Positions 32,921 through 43,904 are shown, numbered from the stretch's first letter. The stretch is 64,000 nucleotides of DNA from Piromyces finnis (GCA_002104945.1 MCFH01000071.1:62001-126000), one strand, 5' to 3'. Notes: generated by a model from the letters alone, not told the origin. Made by a program: numbers and translations.

Positions 32921-33725
32921 TCCTCTAATGTCTTAGAAAAAATGAGAATAACATCAATGTAGCCAAAGGCGAAATCGTCGAGGAAATCGCTTAAAATATC
33001 GTTGATGAAATGCTAGAAAGTAGCTCGGGCATTTTTAAGACTGAACGGCATGTCTAAATACTCAAAATGGCCAAATCTAGTGTTGAAAGCCGTTTTATAT
33101 TCATCACCTTCTTTAATTCGAACAAGTTTGTAAGCGGAGCGAAGATCGAGCTTAGCGAAGAATTTAGCACCACTGACTTTTTTAAGAAGATCATTGATTA
33201 GAGGAAGGGAATAAAAGTTCCTAATAATAATATCGTCGAGTTTTCTGTAGTCAATGCATATACGAAGCGAATTATCCTTTTTGCGAACGAATAAGACAGG
33301 GGCTCCGACTGGGGAGATAGACTTCCGAATGAAGTTCTTTTCTAAGTTTTCTTTAATATAATCCTTAAGTACCTTTGTTTCCTCCACAGTGAGAGAGTAA
33401 ATTGGGCCGTAAGGGAGAGAAGAGTCGGGTTTTAAATCGATTCTACAGTCATAAGGCCTATGTGGTGGAAGTTCGTTTGCGCCTTTTTCAGAAAAGACAT
33501 CCTTAATGTCAATGTAAATATTCGGAATAGAAGGTGTTTTTTGAAAATGAATCTATAGAGGGGCAAGTGACATAATTTACAAATTTTTGAAGAAATGATA
33601 TTGGAGTACGGTGAGAAGCGGTAGAATCAGGTTTACTTACCGGAAGGGTAGCTGGAATGGAGGAGTCAATAGGTGGTGAAGAGGGAGTCGAAGAGGTTGA
33701 AGGAAGATGAAGACGAATTATTTAT
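32921..33725 (-). pseudogene. Ty3/gypsy pol fragment (linker and RT)
   Basis: Minus-strand reading gives PPHRPYDCRIDL (about 33465-33430), YGPIYSLTVEE, the open piece 33387-33013 with NFIRKSISPVGAPVLFVRKKD and LDLRSAYKLVRI, then after a stop FINDILSDFLDDFAFGYIDVILIFS (YIDD is altered to YIDV) up to the LTR G end at 32920. Upstream, 33725-33540 encodes a Ser/Pro-rich linker interrupted by stops. It is a third sister family, more G+C-rich than the neighbours. Truncated on both sides by LTRs; dead. Confidence 0.8.
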
Positions 33726-33904
33726 TGAAACTATTCTAAAATTATATAAAAAAAGTATTTAGAAATATTTTGAATATTTAAAATATTTAAATTTAATTAA
33801 AATTCTTTTATTCCTTAAATTTAAATATTTATCTTAATTTAATTTAACGAAATTATTATAAAATAATTTATTATTAAATTTTTCCATAAAATTTATTCAA
33901 AAAT
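33726..33904 (-). repeat. LTR family G fragment
   Basis: TTTAATTAAAATTCTTTTATTCC... to CCATAAAATTTATTC matches the inverted G fragment at 21560-21720 and, in reverse, 25440-25600. Cut at 33905 by LTR F. Confidence 0.6.
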
Positions 33905-34516
33905 TGTAATGGCGACACAGAAAGAATAGATTAGGATATCTATTCTATTACAATAACACTAAAGATTTATATAAAATTGTTTTGTTAAAAAAATATCTTT
34001 TATTATAATAGAAATTATATTAATAACAATTACATCGATAAAATGATGAAAAATATCTTCTATTTATATTTTTCCTAAATACATTTATATTATATTATAA
34101 CTATTTATTTCTTATATATTATTATTTAAAATCTACACTAAAATCTTAATTATTAATAAATATTTAAACTATAACTATTTTTAGTAAAATACAATTGGCA
34201 ATTCAAATTAAGTACCATTTAATTTGAATATGTGCCCATGTATTATTGATATATTAAACATTTAATAATTATATACTAGATGTCTATTTCTATTACAAAA
34301 CAATACTAAAACTAGGGGTTTGAATTGAGAATTTTAATTTATTTGTTAAACATTAAGAATAAACTAATAATTTATTTTGTTTTAAACTTTAATTATTAAT
34401 AAATAAATTATGTCCCATTTTCTTTTTCTGTAATATAATTCGTGTAACTTAAACAATGATATTTATGGCTTAAGTTACATTAAAGATATCAATCTGTGGC
34501 GTTTGATATCTTTACA
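33905..34516 (-). repeat. 3' LTR of minus element F
   Basis: 612 bp. On the plus strand it starts TGTAATGGCGACACAG, where the partner LTR and the solo copy at 12955 read TGTAAAGTCGACACA. The rest is near-identical except AAGTACCATTTAATTT near 34211. Confidence 0.85.
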
Positions 34517-34550
34517 ATCTCTCTCTCTAAGTCGAGCTCCTGCGAGATTA
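34517..34550 (-). promoter_or_regulatory. Polypurine tract region of minus element F
   Basis: On the minus strand CGACTTAGAGAGAGAGAT runs into TGTAAAG of the 3' LTR. It is preceded by the same CTCGCAGGAGCTCGACTT block as in element G. Confidence 0.7.
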
Positions 34551-34552
34551 AT

Positions 34553-37500
34553 TTATAAAGAATCCTTTCTCGAAGGAATTTCAATTACAAATGGTTGGTA
34601 TCTATGCTTAATTAGATTACCAACTTTATTCTTTCTTATTCTCATGGAGGAGTCATTCGACTTATGTTTTGACTTTTTAGAGTTTCTTTCGAACTCTTGT
34701 ATTAATTGTTTGTCCGGAATCTGATCTTCAGAAACCCAAGTGGATTTGTCAAATCCTTTCCACGATAACTTATAAAATGTCTCACCATTAACAGATTTCA
34801 TCTTCTCAATTTTTTCTGGAATTTTTTCAATTAAATCTGTGTTAAGATGAATATTTCTTTTCCTACTATTAGACCTATCTATAAACTCGTTTTCAAAGTA
34901 TGGTTCTAACAATGAGACATGAAAGACTGGATGACATCTCATTGTCTTTGGGAGTTTCAATTTAAAAGCGAGAGAACTAACTTTTTCAATTATTTCAAAT
35001 GGACCAAGCATTTGAGGTGCTAATTTCTTCTTCAAGTTAGTTCCCGGAGAATCTTTCAATAACCATACCTTCTTTCCCACTTCAAATTCCGGGGGACTCA
35101 TTCTTTTCATATCGGCATATTTCTTATATGTTTCTTTTGCTTTTTCTAAGCTTTCTTTTAATAATTTAAAGTTTTTATTCATATCAATTACTCTTTGTTC
35201 AGCTCTACTAGGTCTATCATTAGCCGGGATTTCCAAGCTGAACTTTGGATGAAAACCATAATTAGCAAAGAATGGGGATTGATTTATAGATTGCTGTAAA
35301 GTGTTATTATATGCAAATTCAGCAAATGGAATAAGATCAACCCAGTTATTCTGCTTCTTATTGATAAAACAACGGAAATATTGTTCTAATATGCCGTTCA
35401 CCCTCTCCGTTTGACCATCTGTCTGCAGATGGTTAGCAGTTGACAATGAATGATTGATATTAAGAAGGTCACAAAGTCTTGACCAGAAATCAGAAGTAAA
35501 TTGCGAGCCTCTATCAGAAATGATGGAATTAGGAAGACCATGCAAACGGAAGACATTGGCAATAAAAGCATCAGCAGCAATCGAAGCAGTAGGAAGACAA
35601 CGTAAAGGAATGGCGTGAGCAAATTTAGTAAATCTATCGACAACAACCATAAGTGTAGTCATATCTCTGGACTTAGGAAGATCAACAATAAAGTCGATAG
35701 AGATATCAGACCAAGGCCTACTAGGAGTGTCCAAAGGGGATAACAATCCATAAGGCTTATGTCTAGGGACTTTGGATTTGCAACAAGTCACGCAAGATTT
35801 AATAAAGGATTTAACATCTGAATGAAATCTTGGCCACCAAAAGTTTCTTGAAATAAGTTCAACGGTTTTCTTAATGCCGAAATGGCCAGCAGCAACAGAA
35901 TCATGATGGAGTTCTAAAACTCTAGTCCTAAGAGATTTAGGAACATAAATAAGATTGTTAAATAACAAAAATCCTTCACCATCAATAATAACTTTATCAA
36001 TATTTTTAATAGGTGCATTACTTGTAGAACCATTCATTTTAAATTGAACAATGGAATTGTACAAATCGTCATTTTTAAGTTCTGATAAAATAGAATCTAT
36101 TAAAGGTTTGTTATCGCTATGATGAAGTGAAATTGTAAGACAAGAAACATTAGAGTTAATATCATTCACTAAATGATCACTTCTACGAGACAGAATGTCA
36201 GGCTTTCCAGATTTCTTTCCAGCTCTATAGATGAGTTTAAAGTCAAATCTGGATAAGAACAAATTCCATCTAATTTGTCTCTGAGATAACATTTCAGGTT
36301 TTCTAGGAAATGTTAAGTTCTTGTGATCGGTATAAATTATGAACTGATGGCGTGCACCCTCTAAGTAATGACGCCATTCTTCAAGAGTAACTATAATAGC
36401 TAAGAGTTCCTTGTCATATATAGGATAGTTTCTTTGACAACTCGTCAAACTTTTTGAAAGAAATGCAATGGGATGTAATTTGCCGTCAAACTCTTGAGAG
36501 AGAATAGCACCGACAGCATAATTACTAGCATCAGTTTCAACAATAAATTGTTTATTACTATCCGCATGTTTCAGAATAGGAGCTGACGTGAACAAAGTTT
36601 TTAATAAAATAAAAGCGTCCTGATCTTCTTTCCCCCAGTTAAAAGCAACATTTTTTCTAGTGAGTTTGTGAAGAGGGTTTGCAATTTTAGCAAAGTCTTT
36701 AATAAAAATTCTGTAGTAGTTACATAGACCAATAAAAGACTGAACCTCTTTAACATTCTTAGGAACCGGCCAATCGATAATTGCTTTAACTTTATTCTCA
36801 TCCATTTGCAACCCATCTTTTGAAATGACATAACCAAGAAAAGTGGTTTTCTTAACATCAAACTCACATTTTTCTAATTTAACATAAAGATTATTTTCAA
36901 GTAGTTTCTTAAGTACCTTTTTAACATGCTCATGATGTTCTTCGATATTATTAGAATAAATAAGGATATCATCAATATATGAGATAACAAAATCATCTAA
37001 ATAATCACTAAGAACATCGTTAATAAAGTGTTGAAAAGTTGCAGGTGCATTCTTTAATCCAAAAGGCATAACCAGATATTCAAAATGACCATACCTAGTA
37101 CGAAAAGCCGTTTTGTATTCGTCACCTTCTTTAATACGAACAAGATCATAAGCAGATTTGAGATCTAATTTAGTGAAAATTTTAGCATTTTTCACTCTTT
37201 CCAGAAGGTCACTTATTAAAGGTAAAGGATATGAATTACGAATTGTAATATCATTCAACCTTCTATAATCAATACAAAGTCTTAAGGAACCGTCCTTCTT
37301 TTTAACAAACAAAATTGGGGCACCAGCAGGAGACGATGATTTCCTAATAAAACCTTTATTTAAATTTTCATCTATATACTTTTTAAGTTTCTCTCTTTCA
37401 ACTTCAGTTAATGGATACAAGGGTCCATAAAATAAAGTTGAATCATCCTTAAGTTTGATTTCACAATCATAAGGTCTATGAGGAGGTAACACTTCACAAT

Positions 37501-39145
37501 TTTTTTCGTTAAACACTTCACTAAATTCTAAATATTGGGTTGGTACGGCGACCAATTTATCTTTATTAATATCCTTTTCATTATTATTATTATTACTACA
37601 TGATTCATTATCATTATTACATGTTTCAATAATTTTCGTTACAATACATTTAACTTTTTTATTAAAACTAATATATTCATCATCGCTGTCATCTTCATCA
37701 TTAATGGTTCTAACAAGGCGGCCTTTAACATATTCTTTTTCTTCATGGTTTGGGACGGAGGGATCTACTTTCGGTTTTTTGGTTAAGCTTCGGTCGAGAA
37801 CATCATGATCTAATTGATCATTCTTGGACTTCTTTCTTGGTTTTCTTTTTCTTTTACCTTTGTTACAGTGTCTGGCACAATAACCAGAACTAAAAGCGAT
37901 TTTCTTAGAGTCATAGAAAGCATTTGGATTATGCTTCTTTATCCACGGCAAACCAAGAATAACATCAACACCGGGGACTTGTAATCCATAAAGTTGAATT
38001 ACTTCGAAGTGATTTTTGCAACGGAGCATACACTTCTCAGTCCTTTCCCATACACTTACAACTCCATCACTAACACCTGATACACGGAATGGTTCTACCT
38101 TTTCCAACTTAATACCAAGGTCTTCAGCAAGACTTGGATTAATGAAATTCAATTCAGAACCGGAATCAATTAAAACCTTAATTTTAACTTCCGAAACTTC
38201 ATTGGTACTCAAGTAAAAATCCACAAGATTTAAATCACTTTTCACTCCCTTGACTCCAACTTTGTAAATTTTTGGATTAACAATTTTTGGAGTCCTTTCT
38301 TTAACAATTCTTAACACTTTTCTGGGCTTTACTCTATTAGGACAATTAAATTTTAAATGTCCTGGCTGTTTACAAAGAAAACATAATCCTTTTTTCTTTT
38401 CTTCTTCAAAGTTGTCCATGTTTTCATTGTAATTTTTACTTGATCCTTGGATATTCACATACCTTCTACGCTTGTTTTCTCTACTAATTCTAAATACATC
38501 CACATCCATAGGATCATCAGCCCTTCTACTATTAAAATAAAATTCACTAAGCGAATTCCTTTTCATCATATCTTCAACTAAAATAGTTGAAGAAATCAAT
38601 TGTTCAATTGAAGTTGGGTTTGATTCAATGAAAGCCAACTTCTCCCTAAGTGGTGGTAGTAAACCTTTCAGAAACATGTAGATTTTTGCGCTATCATTAA
38701 AGCTTGAATTTTGGCTAATACGTTGAAACTCGGTAATGTAATCTAATACCTGACCAAGTTTCCTTTGGCGAATATTATCTAATTTACCGTTAGCTACAAC
38801 GGTATCGTATCTATAACTGCCAAAATTAGCCTTCAACCTATCTACAAATTTATCATAATGGTTTAAAACCTCACTATTATTCTTCATCAACACTGAAGCC
38901 CATTCCAACGGTTTACCAGAGAAGTATGATATAACAAAGTCGACCTTGACTCGATCTGTATTATACAGTGTCGGTCGAGTACGAAATACCAACTCAACTC
39001 TGGTTAAAAATCCATCCAATTCTCTTTGTTTACCAGAAAATACAGGTGGAGCATTAATAATGTTCCCCGAGTTCCCAGAAACACCTACAGTCCCATCACC
39101 CATCTCCAAATTCAAACTTTTAAACTCACTAATTAAGTCCTCCAA
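34553..39145 (-). CDS. Gag-Pol polyprotein of element F (chromovirus)
   Basis: An uninterrupted frame of 1530 codons from TTG 39145 (first ATG is codon 15) to TAA 34553. Order as in element G: Gag core (residues about 35-200), zinc knuckle CFLCKQPGHLKFNC near 253-266, protease LIDSGSELNFIN near 324, RT with YIDDILIYS near 721, RNase H with YTDHKNL, integrase HHCC (HHDSVAAGHFGIKK..CVTCC), catalytic Asp (IDFIVDLP), Asp (IISDRGSQF), Glu (TDGQTERVN), and a C-terminal chromodomain (FYKLSWKGFDKSTWVSEDQI). Pol is closely related to G, Gag and the acidic linker less so. The integrase motif before Thr-Asp-Gly reads ANHLQ where G has ANHPE. It looks coding-competent. Confidence 0.92.
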   Translation of the reverse strand: MEDLISEFKSLNLEMGDGTVGVSGNSGNIINAPPVFSGKQRELDGFLTRVELVFRTRPTLYNTDRVKVDFVISYFSGKPLEWASVLMKNNSEVLNHYDKFVDRLKANFGSYRYDTVVANGKLDNIRQRKLGQVLDYITEFQRISQNSSFNDSAKIYMFLKGLLPPLREKLAFIESNPTSIEQLISSTILVEDMMKRNSLSEFYFNSRRADDPMDVDVFRISRENKRRRYVNIQGSSKNYNENMDNFEEEKKKGLCFLCKQPGHLKFNCPNRVKPRKVLRIVKERTPKIVNPKIYKVGVKGVKSDLNLVDFYLSTNEVSEVKIKVLIDSGSELNFINPSLAEDLGIKLEKVEPFRVSGVSDGVVSVWERTEKCMLRCKNHFEVIQLYGLQVPGVDVILGLPWIKKHNPNAFYDSKKIAFSSGYCARHCNKGKRKRKPRKKSKNDQLDHDVLDRSLTKKPKVDPSVPNHEEKEYVKGRLVRTINDEDDSDDEYISFNKKVKCIVTKIIETCNNDNESCSNNNNNEKDINKDKLVAVPTQYLEFSEVFNEKNCEVLPPHRPYDCEIKLKDDSTLFYGPLYPLTEVEREKLKKYIDENLNKGFIRKSSSPAGAPILFVKKKDGSLRLCIDYRRLNDITIRNSYPLPLISDLLERVKNAKIFTKLDLKSAYDLVRIKEGDEYKTAFRTRYGHFEYLVMPFGLKNAPATFQHFINDVLSDYLDDFVISYIDDILIYSNNIEEHHEHVKKVLKKLLENNLYVKLEKCEFDVKKTTFLGYVISKDGLQMDENKVKAIIDWPVPKNVKEVQSFIGLCNYYRIFIKDFAKIANPLHKLTRKNVAFNWGKEDQDAFILLKTLFTSAPILKHADSNKQFIVETDASNYAVGAILSQEFDGKLHPIAFLSKSLTSCQRNYPIYDKELLAIIVTLEEWRHYLEGARHQFIIYTDHKNLTFPRKPEMLSQRQIRWNLFLSRFDFKLIYRAGKKSGKPDILSRRSDHLVNDINSNVSCLTISLHHSDNKPLIDSILSELKNDDLYNSIVQFKMNGSTSNAPIKNIDKVIIDGEGFLLFNNLIYVPKSLRTRVLELHHDSVAAGHFGIKKTVELISRNFWWPRFHSDVKSFIKSCVTCCKSKVPRHKPYGLLSPLDTPSRPWSDISIDFIVDLPKSRDMTTLMVVVDRFTKFAHAIPLRCLPTASIAADAFIANVFRLHGLPNSIISDRGSQFTSDFWSRLCDLLNINHSLSTANHLQTDGQTERVNGILEQYFRCFINKKQNNWVDLIPFAEFAYNNTLQQSINQSPFFANYGFHPKFSLEIPANDRPSRAEQRVIDMNKNFKLLKESLEKAKETYKKYADMKRMSPPEFEVGKKVWLLKDSPGTNLKKKLAPQMLGPFEIIEKVSSLAFKLKLPKTMRCHPVFHVSLLEPYFENEFIDRSNSRKRNIHLNTDLIEKIPEKIEKMKSVNGETFYKLSWKGFDKSTWVSEDQIPDKQLIQEFERNSKKSKHKSNDSSMRIRKNKVGNLIKHRYQPFVIEIPSRKDSL

Positions 39146-39339
39146 TTCAAAATATAATATACAATATAAAATTAAAATGGTTTCTTACTACTGTTTCAAG
39201 TAAGTAATCTTAAAAATTTTTTTTTTTTTAATTACACTAGTACAATATATTCTAATACAAAAGTTATTCAAACGCGTTCTGCAAAGCAGTGTCGAACAAG
39301 TTTTGTATTACTAATTCCTTTAAGATTTTAATAGTTTTC

Positions 39340-39526
39340 TTTCTTCAATTTCTTGTCCTTCGGCGGTAGAATCCAACCAAGTAGCTTTTTCTTTCTTAAA
39401 TATCTTGTCCTTCGGCGGTAGAATCCAACCAAGTAGCTTTTTCTTTCTTCAATATCTTGTCCTTCGGCGGTAGAATCCAACCAAGTAGCTTTTTCTTTCT
39501 TCAATATCTTGTCCTTCGGCGGTAGA
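39340..39526 (-). repeat. Leader tandem repeat, 52-bp period, core TCTACCGCCG
   Basis: On the plus strand CGGCGGTAGA begins at 39361, 39413, 39465 and 39517: 52-bp units, about 3.5 copies, in the leader of minus element F. On the element strand the core reads TCTACCGCCGAAGGACAAG. The open frame across the array is a by-product of the period and lacks support. Confidence 0.85.
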
Positions 39527-39555
39527 TACCCTAACGTATTCTTGGATTTCGTTAG

Positions 39556-39567
39556 GTAATTGTTATT
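39556..39567 (-). promoter_or_regulatory. Self-primer binding site of minus element F
   Basis: On the element strand AATAACAATTAC, beginning at the last LTR base, is the 12-nt reverse complement of GTAATTGTTATT inside the LTR (39694-39683 on minus), at 79% of LTR length. Confidence 0.6.
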
Positions 39568-40177
39568 GTAAAGTCGACACAAAAGAATAGATTAGGATAT
39601 CTATTCTATTACAATAACACTAAAGATTTATATAAAATTGTTTTGTTAAAAAAATATCTTTTATTATAATAGAAATTATATTAATAACAATTACATCGAT
39701 AAAATGATGAAAAATATCTTCTATTTATATTTTTCCTAAATACATTTATATTATATTATAACTATTTATTTCTTATATATTATTATTTAAAATCTACACT
39801 AAAATCTTAATTATTAATAAATATTTAAACTATAACTATTTTTAGTAAAATACAATTGGCAATTCAAATTAAGTACTATTCAATTTGAATATGTGCCCAT
39901 GTATTATTGATATATTAAACATTTAATAATTATATACTAGATGTCTATTTCTATTACAAAACAATACTAAAACTAGGGGTTTGAATTGAGAATTTTAATT
40001 TATTTGTTAAACATTAAGAATAAACTAATAATTTATTTTGTTTTAAACTTTAATTATTAATAAATAAATTATGTCCCATTTTCTTTTTCTGTAATATAAT
40101 TCGTGTAACTTAAACAATGATATTTATGGCTTAAGTTACATTAAAGATATCAATCTGTGGCGTTTGATATCTTTACA
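39567..40177 (-). repeat. 5' LTR of minus element F
   Basis: 611 bp, almost identical to the solo LTR at 12955-13565. Directly abutted at 40178 by a 29-bp remnant of an oppositely oriented F LTR belonging to the plus copy. Confidence 0.88.
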
Positions 40178-40246
40178 TAATCTATTCTTTCTGTATCAGC
40201 ATTACAATAACAATTACCCAACGAAGATAGAGAATACGTTAGGGTA

Positions 40247-40440
40247 TCTACCGCCGAGTAAAAGAAGAAAAAAGAAGGAATAACTACTGGGTTGAAATTG
40301 AGTCTACCGCCGAGTAAAAGAAGAAAAAAGAAGGAATAACTACTGGGTTGAAATTGAGTCTACCGCCGAGTAAAAGAAGAAAAAAGAAGGAATAACTACT
40401 GGGTTGAAATTGAATCTACCGCCGCCGAGTGGGAAGAAAG
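40247..40440 (+). repeat. Leader tandem repeat, 56-bp period, core TCTACCGCCG
   Basis: TCTACCGCC begins at 40247, 40303, 40359 and (as TCTACCGCCGCC) 40415: 56-bp units, three full copies plus a partial. Between cores lie purine-rich AAAGAAGAAAAAAGAAGG and CTACTGGGTTG blocks; the minus copy has a comparable purine run and TACTTGGTTG, so unit length changed within one family. Confidence 0.85.
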
Positions 40441-40622
40441 GACCAAGAATAACCATTAAGGATTGATTAGTAGTACAAAACTTGTTCGACACTGCTTTTG
40501 CAGAACGCGTCTGAATAACTTTTGTATTGTTTGATATACTAAAATTATCTTTTATAAATAATTAAAAAAAAAATTACTTACTTGAAATAGTAGTAAGAAA
40601 ACATTTTATTTATTTTAGTAAG

Positions 40623-43600
40623 TTGGAGGGTTTAATTAGTGAATTTGAAAATTTGAATTTGGAAATGGGTGATAGGAATGTGGGTGTTTCCGGGAACTCG
40701 GGGAACATTAATAATGCTCCACCGATATTCTCTGGTAAACAACGTGAATTGGATGGATTTTTAACTAGAGTGGAATTGGTATTTCGTACTCGACCGACAC
40801 TGTATAATACAGATCGAGTCAAGGTCGACTTCGTTATATCATACTTTTCTGGTAAACCTTTGGAATGGGCTTCAGTGTTGATGAAGAATAATAGTGGGGT
40901 TTTAAACCATTATGATGAATTTGTAGATAGGTTGAAGGCTAATTTTGGCAGTTATAGATACGATACCGTTGTAGCTAACGGAAAATTAGATAATCTTCGC
41001 CAAAGGAAACTTGGTCAGGTATTAGATTACATTACCGAGTTTCAACGTATTAGCCAAAATTCAAGCTTTAATGATAGCGCAAAAATCTACATGTTTCTGA
41101 AAGGTTTATTACCACCACTTAGGGAGAAGTTGGCTTTCATTGAATCAAACCCAACTTCAATTGAACAATTGATTTCTTCAACTATTTTAGTTGAAGATAT
41201 GATGAAAAGGAATTCTTTAAGTGAATTTTATTTTAATGGTAGAAGGGCTAATGATCCTATGGATGTGGATGTATTTAAAATTAGTAGAGAGAATAAACGA
41301 AAAAGGTATGTGAATATTCAAGGATCAAGTAAAAATTACAATGAAAACATAGATAACTTTGAAGAAGAAAAGAAAAAAGGGTTATGTTTTCTTTGTAAAC
41401 AACCGGGACATTTAAAATTTAATTGTCCTAATAGAGTAAAGCCCAGAAAAGTGTTAAGAATTGTGAAAGAAAGGACTCCAAAAATTGTTAATCCAAAAAT
41501 TTACAAAGTTGGAGTCAAGGGAGTGAAAAGTGATTTAAATCTTGTGGATTTTTACTTGAGTATCAATGAAGTTTCGGAAGTTAAAATTAAGGTTTTAATT
41601 GATTCCGGTTCTGAATTAAATTTCATTAATCCAAGTCTTGCTGAAGACCTTGGTATTAATTTGGAAAAAGTAGAACCATTCCGTGTATCTGGTGTTAGTG
41701 ATGGAGTTGTTAGTGTTTGGGAAAGGACTGAGAAGTGCATGCTCCGTTGCAAAAATCACTTCGAAGTAATTCAACTTTATGGATTACAAGTCCCCGGTGT
41801 TGATGTTATTCTTGTTTGCCGTGGATAAAGAAGCATAATCCAAATGCTTTCTACGACTCTAAGAAAATCGCTTTTAGTTCTGGTTATTGTGCCAGACATT
41901 GTAATAAAGGCAAAAGAAAGAGAAAACCAAGAAAGAAGTCAAAGAATGATCAGTTAGATCATGATGTTCTCGACCGAAGCTTGACCAAAAAGCCGAAAGT
42001 AGATCCCTCTGTCCTAAACAATGAAGAAAAAGAATATGTTAAAGGCCGCCTTGTTAGAACCATCAATGATGAAGATGATAGCGATGATGAATATATTAGT
42101 TTTAATAAAAAAGTTAAATGTATTGTAACAAAAATTAATGAAACATGTAATAATGATAATGAATCATGTAGTAATAATAATAATAATGGAAAAGATATTA
42201 ATAAAGATAAATTGGTCGCCGTACCAACCCAACATTTAGAATTTAGTGAAGTGTTTAATGAAAAAAATTGTGAAGTGTTACCTCCTCATAGACCTTATGA
42301 TTGTGAAATCAAACTTAAAGATGATTCGACTTTATTTTATGGACCTTTGTATCCATTAACTGAAGTTGAAAGAGAGGAACTTAAAAAATATATTGATGAT
42401 AATTTAAATAAAGGTTTTATTAGGAAATCATCGTCTCCTGCTGGTGCCCCAATTTTATTTGTTAAAAAGAAGGATGGCTCCCTAAGACTTTGTATCGATT
42501 ATAGAAAGTTGAATGATATTACCATTCGTAATTCATATCCTTTACCTTTAATTAGTGACCTTTTGGATAGGGTGAAAAATGTTAAGATTTTTACTAAATT
42601 AGACCTTAAATCCGCTTATAATCTTGTTCGTATTAAAGAAGGTGACGAATACAAAACAGCTTTTCGTACTAGATATGGCCATTTTGAATATCTGGTTATG
42701 CCTTTTGGATTAAAGAATGCACCTGCAACTTTTCAACACTTCATTAACAATGTTCTTAGTGACTATTTGGATAATTTTGTTATCTCATATATTGACGATA
42801 ATCTTATTTATTCTAATAATATCGAAGAACATCATGAGCATGTTAAAAAGGTACTTAAGAAACTACTTGAAAATAATCTTTATGTTAAATTAGAAAAATG
42901 TGAGTTTGATGTTGAGAAAACCACTTTTCTTGGTTATATCATTTCAAAGGATGGATTGCAAATGGATGAGAATAAAATTAAAGCAATTCTCGATTGGCCG
43001 GTTCCCAAGAATGTTAAAGAGGTTCAGTCTTTTATTGGTTTATGCAACTATTACAGAATTTTTATTAAAGACTTTGCTAAAATTGCAAACCCTCTTCACA
43101 AACTCACTAGAAAAAATGTTGCTTTTAACTGGGGGAAAGAAGATCAGGACGCTTTTATTTTATTAAAAACTTTGTTCACGTCAGCTCCTATTCTGAAACA
43201 TGCGGATAGTAATAAACAATTTATTGTAGAAACTGATGCTAGTAATTATGCTGTCGGTGCTATTCTCTCTCAAGAATTTGATGGCAAATTACATCCTATT
43301 GCATTTCTTTCTAAAAGTTTGACGAGTTGTCAAAGAAACTATCCTATATATGACAAGGAACTTTTAGCTATTGTAGTTGCTCTTGAAGAATGGCGTCATT
43401 ATTTAGAAGGTGCACGCCATCCGTTCATAATTTATATTGATCACAAGAATTTAACATTTCCTAGAAAACCTGAAATGTTATCTCAGAGACAAATTAGATG
43501 GAATTTGTTCTTATCCAGATTTGATTTTAAACTCATCTATAGAGCTGGAAAGAAATCCGGTAAGCCTGATATCCTGTCTCGTAGAAGTGACCATTTAGAG

Positions 43601-43904
43601 AATAATATTAATTCTGATGTTTCTTGTCTTACTATTTCGTTTCATCATAGCGATAACAAACCGTTAATCGATTCTATTTTATTAGAACTTAAAAATGATG
43701 ATTTGTATAATTTTATTGTCCAATTTAAAATGAATGGTTCTGCATGTAATGCACCTATTAAAAATATTGATAAAGTTATTATTGATAATGAAGGATTTTT
43801 GTTATATAATAATCTTATTTATGTTCCTAAATCTCTTAGGACAAGAGTTTTGGAACTTCATCATGATTCTGTTGCTGCTGGTCATTTCGGTATTAAGAAA
43901 AAAG
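40623..43904 (+). pseudogene. Broken gag-pol of element F, plus copy
   Basis: Gag, zinc knuckle and protease are read from TTG 40623 to 41828, about 95% like the minus copy. A 1-nt deletion near 41814 (GGTTTGCCGTGG reads as GTTTGCCGTGG) shifts the frame; the pol frame continues from 41816. RT keeps YIDD but has Asn for Ile next to it (YIDDNLIYS), and RNase H reads YIDHKNL for YTDHKNL. The frame runs through RT and RNase H into the integrase zinc domain and ends after GHFGIKK. Catalytic integrase, chromodomain and 3' LTR are absent. Non-functional copy. Confidence 0.88.

Larger units (their letters stand above)
33905..40177 (-). mobile_element. Ty3/gypsy element F on minus, intact ORF, LTRs not matched
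   Basis: Two family F LTRs (33905-34516, 39567-40177) in the same orientation enclose leader, one gag-pol ORF and a polypurine tract. The ORF is intact. Flanks AAAAT and TAATC are not a target duplication, and the two LTRs differ at their U5 ends, so the present ends may come from recombination between copies and not from one insertion. Confidence 0.85.
40178..43904 (+). mobile_element. Ty3/gypsy element F, plus copy, truncated at both ends
   Basis: Starts with the last 29 bp of its 5' LTR (40178-40206, TAATCTATTCTTTCTGTATC...ATTACA), then primer site AATAACAATTAC (40206-40217), leader repeats, and gag-pol up to the integrase zinc domain, where it joins foreign RT sequence at 43905. It forms a head-to-head inverted pair with the minus copy. 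Confidence 0.88.

Noticed and set aside
39328-39582. An 84-codon repetitive ORF on minus
   Set aside because: It is the in-frame reading of the 52-bp leader repeats and the LTR edge of element F.
39340-40440. CRISPR-like regularly spaced repeats at 39340-39526, 40247-40440 and 26703-26868
   Set aside because: They are head-to-tail tandem repeats with near-identical 'spacers', inside retroelement leaders of a eukaryote.
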